Shown: positions 58,971 through 64,000 of the stretch, piece by piece
Numbering within the stretch: position 1 is the stretch's first letter
Layout of the letters: the number at the start of each line of letters is the position of its first letter
Source: Nitrososphaera sp.
GTDB taxonomy: Archaea; Thermoproteota; Nitrososphaeria; Nitrososphaerales; Nitrososphaeraceae
Length of the DNA stretch: 64,000 nt
Direction: 5' to 3'
NCBI RefSeq assembly: GCF_013388945.1
Contig: NZ_JACAEH010000021.1
Coordinates: 62,001 to 126,000, forward strand
Notes under the pieces: generated by a model
What the model saw: only the letters and a program-made list of their open reading frames with translations
Told to the model about the DNA's origin: nothing
The model's database searches: none
Program-made: the position numbers and the translations under genes

Positions 58971-59312
58971 CTATGTGGTAAGTGATCTTTCCTCTGGCAT
59001 CTGTTTGTGAACGCGTGTACTGGCTAAAGCCAAGACAAAGTCTTCTAGGGCAGTTCCAGATTTGCTTTCCTTGTTAAGTTTGTACATCTTTGATCGTCCT
59101 GATGTTCGTGTTTGAATTAATAGACCTGATTCAACCAATCTGGGAATCGTAGTTTGTGCATGTTTGAGTGATACTCCGGAATATCGAGCAATATCTGACT
59201 CAGAATAGTCGAATGCTTGCATGGTAGCAACGAAATCTAGAATCCTTGCAGTAGCATTGCCGGTAAACAACATTTCCAAAGGGCCTTGTTCCAGAACCTT
59301 GTCTTTCTGCAT
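58971..59312 (-). CDS. Winged-helix regulator with promoter palindrome
   Basis: A 113-residue DNA-binding protein with a helix-turn-helix in DYSESDIARYSGVSLKHAQTTIPRLVESGLL and a wing (IQTRTSGRSKMYKLN). It is AT-richer than the flanks. The palindrome AGGTAAT-GT-ATTACCT abuts its start codon, and a TATA-like TTTATTATT is placed for a leaderless transcript, so autorepression is likely. A homologous-looking small regulator follows divergently at 59475. Confidence 0.78.
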   Translation of the reverse strand: MQKDKVLEQGPLEMLFTGNATARILDFVATMQAFDYSESDIARYSGVSLKHAQTTIPRLVESGLLIQTRTSGRSKMYKLNKESKSGTALEDFVLALASTRVHKQMPEERSLTT

Positions 59313-59328
59313 AGGTAATGTATTACCT
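59313..59328. promoter_or_regulatory. Palindromic operator at regulator start
   Basis: AGGTAAT-GT-ATTACCT, perfect 7-bp arms, immediately upstream of the ATG of the winged-helix gene on the minus strand, between its TATA-like element and its start. Likely autoregulatory. Confidence 0.6.
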
Positions 59329-59420
59329 GTTACTAATAATAAAGCTTACCATTATACCAATACAAGCTTCCAATAAATGGGCTATAAAGCCTAGCTAATA
59401 ATGTTATACAACATCCATAT

Positions 59421-59440
59421 TTACGTATTGAATTACGTAA
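59421..59440. promoter_or_regulatory. Repeated TTACGTA operator-like site
   Basis: TTACGTA, a 5-base spacer, then TTACGTAA (itself palindromic), just before the TATA box TATTTATATAG of the 59475 gene. Two copies one helical turn apart suggest binding by a dimeric regulator. Confidence 0.5.
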
Positions 59441-59474
59441 TATTTATATAGTTCGAAGCACATTTGCCCAACGC

Positions 59475-59723
59475 ATGGTGACTCCGATACAGCTTGACAT
59501 TTTGAGACGGCTGTATAACGATAACAAGATCGGAGGCTCTCACACAGCCATTGAAAATTTGAAAAAAGGCGTGCCTTCACACATGCGAGGTATGGTAGAA
59601 AAACAAGCAAAGGAGCTAATCAAATTGGGCTACATACTGCCCAAACCGACTAGCTATGGATTACAGGTATCCCTTAATCCGCGTATGATTCCGGACATTG
59701 AACGATTGCTGGGTATCAGTTGA
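59475..59723 (+). CDS. Small winged-helix protein, 82 aa
   Basis: One helix-turn-helix domain: TPIQLDILRRLYNDNKIGGSHTAIENLKKGV, HMRGMVEKQAKELIKLGYILPK and a short wing SYGLQVSLNPRM. The ATG fits the strong TATA box 25-30 bases upstream (leaderless). Like its divergent neighbour it is AT-rich compared to surrounding genes. Target unknown. It ends overlapping the aminotransferase by 8 bases. Confidence 0.75.
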   Translation: MVTPIQLDILRRLYNDNKIGGSHTAIENLKKGVPSHMRGMVEKQAKELIKLGYILPKPTSYGLQVSLNPRMIPDIERLLGIS

Positions 59724-60861
59724 GCCCCTTGAGCTTTTCAAGCGCCACAGACGTGGCTTCGGGGTTTGCCTTTACACCCAGCATGTTCATGGCCGACGCA
59801 ATGGACGACAGCGTCCTCATGACGTGGTACTTGCTGACCTCGCCCATCGAGCCCACCCTGAACACCTTGCCCTTCAGGTCGCCAAAGCCGCCGGCGACGA
59901 GCACCTTGAACTGCTCGCCAAGTAGCCCGCGGAATTTCTTGTCGTCCATGCCAGGCAAGTAGTTGACTGCAATGACGACGTTGCTCCTTGCGTCTTCCTT
60001 TGCAAACGGCGTAAGCCCCATCGCGTTCAGGCCTGCGTAGAACGCCTCTGCGCATATCCTGTGGCGCCTTATCCTGTTCTCCATGCCCTCTTCGAGTATG
60101 ATGTTGAGCGCCTCGCGGAACGCATAGTACAGCGGGAGCGCAGGAGTGAACGGCGTCTCAAAGTGCTCTTCCTGGTACTTGAAGTAGCGCTTCAGGTTCA
60201 GGTAGCTGGTAGGCGGCGGGTTTTCCTGCATGTACTTTTTCGCCCTCGGGCTGACTGACACCGGCGACACGCCAGGCGGCGCCGCAAGCGCCTTTTGCGA
60301 CGCAGTCACGCACACGTCAATGTTCCACTTGTCGACTGGAAGCTCGTCGCCACCAAGTATCGACACCGAATCAGCGACAAAGAAGGCGCCCTTGCTTGAC
60401 GCAAGCTGGCCCAGCTTGTCCATGTAGCGTATGGTAGTTCCGGTGGAAGTCTCGTTGTAAACAGCATAGACTGCCTTGATGTCCTTGTGCTGGTCAAAGG
60501 CCTTCTCAAACTCCTCGTAAGGCGGGTTCTGCCCAAACGGCGCCTTTATCCTGATTGCCTGGCCGCCCCAGCTGTCTATTAGGTCGGCAAGCCTCGTAGA
60601 GAACTCGCCGTTTACAGGGATGACCGCCTTGTCGCCTTTTTTGATAAGATTCACGACGGACGCCTCGACGGCGCCTGTGCCCGACGTTGTAAGCAGCACT
60701 ACGTCGCCGGTGGTCTGGAAGACCTTCTGGGTCTTTTCAAATATCTCCTTGTACAACACACGAAAGTCGTCGCTTCGGTGGTTTATCACGGGTGCAAGCA
60801 TCGCGTTCATGACCCTGTTGGGAACGTTTGTAGGACCTGGTAGCATCACGAGGTATTCCAT
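59716..60861 (-). CDS. Class V aminotransferase (alanine-glyoxylate/serine-pyruvate type)
   Basis: PLP enzyme of 381 residues. It begins MLPGPTNVPNRV, a hallmark of serine-glyoxylate/alanine-glyoxylate aminotransferases. The PLP lysine is in CVTASQKALAAPPG (near 195) and substrate binding includes the terminal FRVGSMGEVSKYHVMRTL. It probably interconverts glyoxylate/glycine or pyruvate/serine; the direction is unknown. Confidence 0.92.
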   Translation of the reverse strand: MEYLVMLPGPTNVPNRVMNAMLAPVINHRSDDFRVLYKEIFEKTQKVFQTTGDVVLLTTSGTGAVEASVVNLIKKGDKAVIPVNGEFSTRLADLIDSWGGQAIRIKAPFGQNPPYEEFEKAFDQHKDIKAVYAVYNETSTGTTIRYMDKLGQLASSKGAFFVADSVSILGGDELPVDKWNIDVCVTASQKALAAPPGVSPVSVSPRAKKYMQENPPPTSYLNLKRYFKYQEEHFETPFTPALPLYYAFREALNIILEEGMENRIRRHRICAEAFYAGLNAMGLTPFAKEDARSNVVIAVNYLPGMDDKKFRGLLGEQFKVLVAGGFGDLKGKVFRVGSMGEVSKYHVMRTLSSIASAMNMLGVKANPEATSVALEKLKGLN

Positions 60862-60894
60862 GTACGCTGAAAGGCACGCTGGCCGATATTTAAA

Positions 60895-61308
60895 TCAAGT
60901 CGGACTTGATCCGTTCTTTTCCTCGTCCTCGTCGCCCAGCTTTTCGTCCAGTTTCTTCTGCAGCTCCTTGTAGTGCTCGTACTTTTTCGTCCACTTGTTG
61001 AGCACCAGCCACTGCCTGATTCCTACTCCGAGCCAGATGAGCGCGATTGCAAAGGGTATTATGCGCACCAGCCAAAAGTTGGGAGGCTCGGGTCTTTCAA
61101 AGCCGTCCGGTCCCCAAGGGGGGCGGTGCCCTGGAAACGGCCGGTCTATGACCGCAGACGTGACTGCAAACGTCAGCGGGATGACGACCATTATGGTTAT
61201 CACCATCAGGATGAATGTCCTCTTTGTCCTGTTCAGCTGGTCGATGATGCCGTCCATTATCTTGAAGACATTCTCTCCAGACTCGTCTTTTTTCTCCGGC
61301 CCGCTCAC
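60895..61308 (-). CDS. Two-helix membrane protein, 137 aa
   Basis: Two membrane helices (about 31-53 and 84-104) separated by a Pro-rich outer loop (RPFPGHRPPWGPDGFERPEPP), then a charged coiled-coil-like tail (KYEHYKELQKKLDEKLGDEDEE). This resembles small 2TM domain proteins associated with regulators. The start is GTG. A GTAAC-TTT-GTTAC palindrome lies 37 bases upstream, shared with two nearby genes. Confidence 0.72.
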   Translation of the reverse strand: MSGPEKKDESGENVFKIMDGIIDQLNRTKRTFILMVITIMVVIPLTFAVTSAVIDRPFPGHRPPWGPDGFERPEPPNFWLVRIIPFAIALIWLGVGIRQWLVLNKWTKKYEHYKELQKKLDEKLGDEDEEKNGSSPT

Positions 61309-61344
61309 GATCTTGGCTTCCCCCTTCGCATTAAAAACCCTGCA

Positions 61345-61357
61345 GTAACTTTGTTAC
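61345..61357. promoter_or_regulatory. GTAAC palindrome, site 1
   Basis: GTAAC-TTT-GTTAC in the gap between the winged-helix gene and the 137-aa membrane protein gene (both minus strand), just upstream of a TTTTTAATG TATA-like element. Same sequence, inverted, as sites 2 and 3. Confidence 0.65.
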
Positions 61358-61360
61358 GCG

Positions 61361-61654
61361 TCATGACTTTTCCTCTCCCCTCGGGAACAGCGACTCGTAC
61401 GGCTCGAGCACTTCTCGCAGTATCATCCTGCCTCTCTCCGCCATCCTGTACTTGATTATGGTCTTGTTGCCCCATGCTTCTTCAAACCTCTCTATCAATT
61501 GTTTCTGCACCATGTCGTCGAGTATTTCCTTGTGCTTGACGTTGTTCAGGCCGCAGTAGCTCATAAGCTTGCTCTGGTTCAGTTCGCCGTACTCGGACAG
61601 CTTGAGCATGATGTCCTTTCTGATGTATATCCTGTCGCGGTATTCGTGGACCAA
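61361..61654 (-). CDS. Winged-helix protein, 97 aa (PadR/TrmB-like)
   Basis: Archaeal single-domain winged helix: RKDIMLKLSEYGELNQSKLMSYCGLNNVKHKEILDDMVQKQLIERF, then the wing (WGNKTIIKYRMAERGRMILREVLEP). The start is TTG, with ATG at 61609 as a poorer alternative. Location directly beside three copies of a palindromic site makes it the best candidate for the regulator that binds them; this is inference. Confidence 0.82.
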   Translation of the reverse strand: MVHEYRDRIYIRKDIMLKLSEYGELNQSKLMSYCGLNNVKHKEILDDMVQKQLIERFEEAWGNKTIIKYRMAERGRMILREVLEPYESLFPRGEEKS

Positions 61655-61814
61655 CTTATCCTGGCGTCCCCGGTCCTCTCACATGCGCAGGGTGAACGTT
61701 GGTATGCAAAGACAGCAATATGAGACTCATGCCGTCGGCAAGCAGCATGTCCATCGCTAGCAACTAGCTACTACTTCCTAAAAGGACTTTTTGGTGCAGC
61801 CAGAATAAAGGTGT

Positions 61815-61829
61815 GGTAACAAAGTTACC
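61815..61829. promoter_or_regulatory. GTAAC palindrome, site 2
   Basis: GGTAAC-AAA-GTTACC, fully palindromic arms, 18-20 bases upstream of the TATA-like CTAAAATAG of the gene beginning at 61878. The position upstream of TATA fits an activator. Confidence 0.68.
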
Positions 61830-61877
61830 TATCAAGGGTGAACAAGGCCTAAAATAGATCAGGTGCAAGATTGCGCC

Positions 61878-62252
61878 ATGACGAATTCGAGAATCAAAAT
61901 CGCGCAGGCTCTTGCCGGCGCAACGCTGGCCCTGGGCCTGACCAACGCCCTGGCAAACCCACAGCTTCTCGTCGCAGGAATCGCTCCAGCAGTTGGCATA
62001 AGTACCATAGTTCTTGCAGTCGCAGCGTTTGCCGTGTCGCTGAAGAGAAGGTCGTACCTGGTGGGCGGCATGCTTGCTGCCGGCGGCGTCGCTTTCATGG
62101 TGCCTGCAGTGATGGCGCTTGGAGACTTCTCTGTCATCGTGGTCCCAGGCCCCATACTTGTCGTAATCTTTGGGCTTCTCATATTCGGGCTCGGCGTCGC
62201 AAAGACAATCGGGGCTGCAAGAAAGGCAATAGTGGCTACAGAAAGAATCTGA
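61878..62252 (+). CDS. Four-helix membrane protein, 124 aa
   Basis: Four hydrophobic segments (about 9-26, 30-50, 60-80 and 87-110) with short loops. A conserved-looking loop VSLKRRSYLVGGM lies on the inner side. No family was recognised; small thaumarchaeal membrane proteins of this type often have unknown roles. The ATG at 61878 fits a leaderless start. Confidence 0.7.
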   Translation: MTNSRIKIAQALAGATLALGLTNALANPQLLVAGIAPAVGISTIVLAVAAFAVSLKRRSYLVGGMLAAGGVAFMVPAVMALGDFSVIVVPGPILVVIFGLLIFGLGVAKTIGAARKAIVATERI

Positions 62253-62336
62253 GTGGCTCGGCAGAAATGCCGGGCACATCCAATCTTTTTCTAGAACAAG
62301 ATGCTAGCAGGCGAGCCGGCCTCGCTTTGAATATCT

Positions 62337-62350
62337 GGTAACAAAGTTAC
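62337..62350. promoter_or_regulatory. GTAAC palindrome, site 3
   Basis: GGTAAC-AAA-GTTAC, 18 bases upstream of the TATA box TTAATATAA (about 62369-62378) of the PepSY gene. The geometry is almost the same as at site 2. Confidence 0.68.
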
Positions 62351-62399
62351 GTGACAATGGTCGGCAACTGTTAATATAATTTCCATGCACTGAATATCA

Positions 62400-62906
62400 A
62401 TGGCAAACGCAAGTTTCCTAAACAAGAAGGTGGCAGTAATAGCCATCCTTGCGGGCGGTCTGCTCACTGCCGTGCTTGTGGGCTCACTCGCAATCGCAAG
62501 CGCGCAGGAAGAAGAAGCCAAGAACGCCAGCGTGCCGCAGATAAACGGCACTGTGAACGTGAAAGATGCAGCAAGGAACTTTGTCAACGAAAACGTCAAG
62601 GTATCATTCGTTGACGCCGCGGCCACCGCGCAGGCGCAGGTCGAGGGCGGCAGGGTCCTTGGCGGCCACATCGGAGTCGTGCAGGGCTACCTTGTCTACA
62701 ACTTTATCGTCACAGACGCCTCAGGCGAGAACGTCTACAAGGTCATAGTCGACGTGGGGAACGGAGAGGTCCTCCACAAGAGCGACGGCCAGCAGTTCGG
62801 CGCCATGATGTTCGGCCACCGGGGCTTTGGTCCTGGCGGATTCGGGCAAGGCAAGCACTTTGGCGGCTGGGCGATGAACCCGCAGGGAATGGGCTGGAAC
62901 AACTAG
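62400..62906 (+). CDS. Exported PepSY-domain protein
   Basis: Signal peptide/anchor (about 10-35, VAVIAILAGGLLTAVLVGSL...SAQ), then a PepSY-type domain: ARNFVNENVKVSFVDAAATAQAQVEGGRVLGG and the strand-rich VYNFIVTDASGENVYKVIVDVGNGEVLH. The C-terminus is Gly/His/Met-rich (HRGFGPGGFGQGKHFGGWAMNPQGMGWNN), which could bind metal such as copper. Part of the GTAAC-site group. Confidence 0.78.
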   Translation: MANASFLNKKVAVIAILAGGLLTAVLVGSLAIASAQEEEAKNASVPQINGTVNVKDAARNFVNENVKVSFVDAAATAQAQVEGGRVLGGHIGVVQGYLVYNFIVTDASGENVYKVIVDVGNGEVLHKSDGQQFGAMMFGHRGFGPGGFGQGKHFGGWAMNPQGMGWNN

Positions 62907-62950
62907 CCCTCTCCTAACTTTTTCTTAACGTTTTATAATGCAGCCAAACA

Positions 62951-64000
62951 ATGCAAGGCGTGAAAGAGCGCCGCGCAAGGCTCATTCAAAATGCCGCAAA
63001 GGCAGGATGCAATGCCGTCGCAGCGTTTGAGCCTGAAAACGTGTTTTACCTGACCGGGTTCTGGGGCGAGGCCATAGCAGTCTGCACGGACGCAGGAACG
63101 AAACTGATTGCGCCCCGGCTGGAATTTTCAAGGGCAGAGCAGTCCTCTGTTGACTGCGAGGTGGTCCCGACAGAGCGCGGTAGCGAATTCCTCTCGGCCT
63201 TTGTCTCTCACATCAAGGGCAAAAAGGCCTGCGCCGACATCCAGGATTACGGTACGGTGGAACAGGTGCGCAAGCTCGGGGCCGACATTACTGTGGACAC
63301 CGAGCCGTTCTTCCAGACGCGCCGGATCAAAGACGACGCCGAGATCAAAGTCATAACAAAGGCGTCGCACATTCTCGATAAACTGTACGAAGTCTGCGCC
63401 GGCGTGATAAAGGCAGGCATGTCAGAGCGCGACCTGCAGGCCCGGCTCATCTACGAGGCCATGAAGATGGGCGCAAACCCGCCGTCCTACAAATCAACGC
63501 TCAACCCGCTGATAATAGCAGGCGGCCCAAACGGGGCGCTTCCACACGCAGAAGTCACGGGCCGGAAATTCCGCAAAAAAGACATGATAGTTGTGGACCT
63601 GACTCTCAGGCACAAGGGGTACATCGCCGACGCGACGAGGACCTTTGCGCTTGGCAGGCCGGCCGAAGAAGCGGCGCGCGTATATGAAATCGTGAGAGAA
63701 TCGCAAAAGGCCGGCCTTGACGCGGCAAGGGCGGGCGCGACCACCGGGCAGGTCGACGAGGCGTGCCGGGACCTGATAAGGGGGCAGGGGTACGAGAAGT
63801 ACTTCATCCACTCAACAGGCCACGGAATAGGCCTTGACGTGCACGAGCCCCCCTGGCTTAGGCCAAACAGCGACGAGGTCCTGAAAGAAAGGATGGCAGT
63901 CACAGTCGAGCCCGGCATCTACCTTGCAGGCAAGTTCGGCGTCAGGATAGAGGACAGCATCATCGTGACTGCAGGCAGGCCCAAGGTCCTGAACAGGTAC
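62951..64000 (+). CDS. M24 family aminopeptidase (Xaa-Pro type), truncated by window
   Basis: Creatinase/prolidase-like N-terminal domain (FEPENVFYLTGFWGEA) followed by the pita-bread catalytic domain. The five metal ligands are all inside the window: Asp and Asp in VVDLTLRHKGYIADATRTF, His in HSTGHGIGLDVHE, Glu in VEPGIY and Glu in RIEDSI. It removes an N-terminal residue next to proline. 350 residues are visible and only a short tail is missing. A TATA-like TTTTATAAT lies about 20 bases upstream. Confidence 0.9.
   Translation, partial: MQGVKERRARLIQNAAKAGCNAVAAFEPENVFYLTGFWGEAIAVCTDAGTKLIAPRLEFSRAEQSSVDCEVVPTERGSEFLSAFVSHIKGKKACADIQDYGTVEQVRKLGADITVDTEPFFQTRRIKDDAEIKVITKASHILDKLYEVCAGVIKAGMSERDLQARLIYEAMKMGANPPSYKSTLNPLIIAGGPNGALPHAEVTGRKFRKKDMIVVDLTLRHKGYIADATRTFALGRPAEEAARVYEIVRESQKAGLDAARAGATTGQVDEACRDLIRGQGYEKYFIHSTGHGIGLDVHEPPWLRPNSDEVLKERMAVTVEPGIYLAGKFGVRIEDSIIVTAGRPKVLNRY

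Overview
The window comes from an ammonia-oxidising thaumarchaeon, most likely a Nitrososphaera-type soil organism. The evidence is a complete archaeal amoB gene, TFB, both topoisomerase VI subunits, RadA, Hjc, Lhr, an L21e-RpoF-DUF655-KsgA-methyltransferase translation cluster, an ADP-forming acyl-CoA synthetase of the type used in thaumarchaeal carbon fixation, Hsp20, an intron-containing tRNA-Lys, and two surface proteins with PEFG-like (here PEFP) C-terminal sorting tails. Genes are packed tightly. Many convergent pairs overlap by a few bases, GTG and TTG starts are common, and several genes have a TATA box about 25 bases before the start codon, as in leaderless archaeal transcripts. The genus is inferred from gene content, not proven.

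Layout. 1-8.1 kb: aldo/keto reductase, TyrS, a TnpB-bearing mobile element, a YgjP-type metallopeptidase, Top6A and Top6B. 8.1-13.1 kb: SemiSWEET, PyrD, a B12/radical SAM protein and an HD hydrolase. 13.1-18.4 kb: amoB, radA, then the translation and transcription operon and an isocitrate dehydrogenase-family gene. 18.4-24.3 kb: metallophosphoesterase, UMP kinase, HD phosphohydrolase, thymidylate kinase, zinc ribbon and Hsp20. 24.3-27.7 kb: an AT-rich accessory island with structured repeats and three exported proteins, one a cupredoxin. 27.7-39 kb: ABC1 kinase, Nudix, a ComA-like/HTH fusion, a NitT/TauT-type ABC binding protein and permease, PCD, a PEFP surface protein, tRNA-Val, M20 peptidase and a variant cupredoxin. 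39-46.3 kb: ADP-forming synthetase, tRNA-Lys and Lhr helicase. 46.4-52.6 kb: a surface protein with FTR1-type repeats, a b-cytochrome-like membrane protein, a small HTH regulator behind a DtxR/IdeR-like palindrome, a CDF metal transporter and TFB. 52.9-64 kb: secreted nuclease-like protein, Hjc, translin, TatA, glutamate dehydrogenase, IscA, FKBP, class V aminotransferase, a set of genes sharing a GTAAC-AAA-GTTAC operator, and a truncated M24 peptidase.

The strongest unusual signals are these. (1) A TnpB gene lies in a 1,370-bp element with inverted terminal repeats and an exact 8-bp target duplication, an architecture not expected for IS200/IS605 or IS607. (2) A 45-bp three-arm structured repeat occurs twice, in opposite orientations and about 30 kb apart, with compensatory changes, plus one degenerate copy. 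(3) A shared palindromic operator precedes three neighbouring membrane or secreted protein genes beside a winged-helix regulator. (4) An iron-box-like palindrome lies in a regulator promoter next to surface and redox genes. No CRISPR array, rRNA or phage module was seen.
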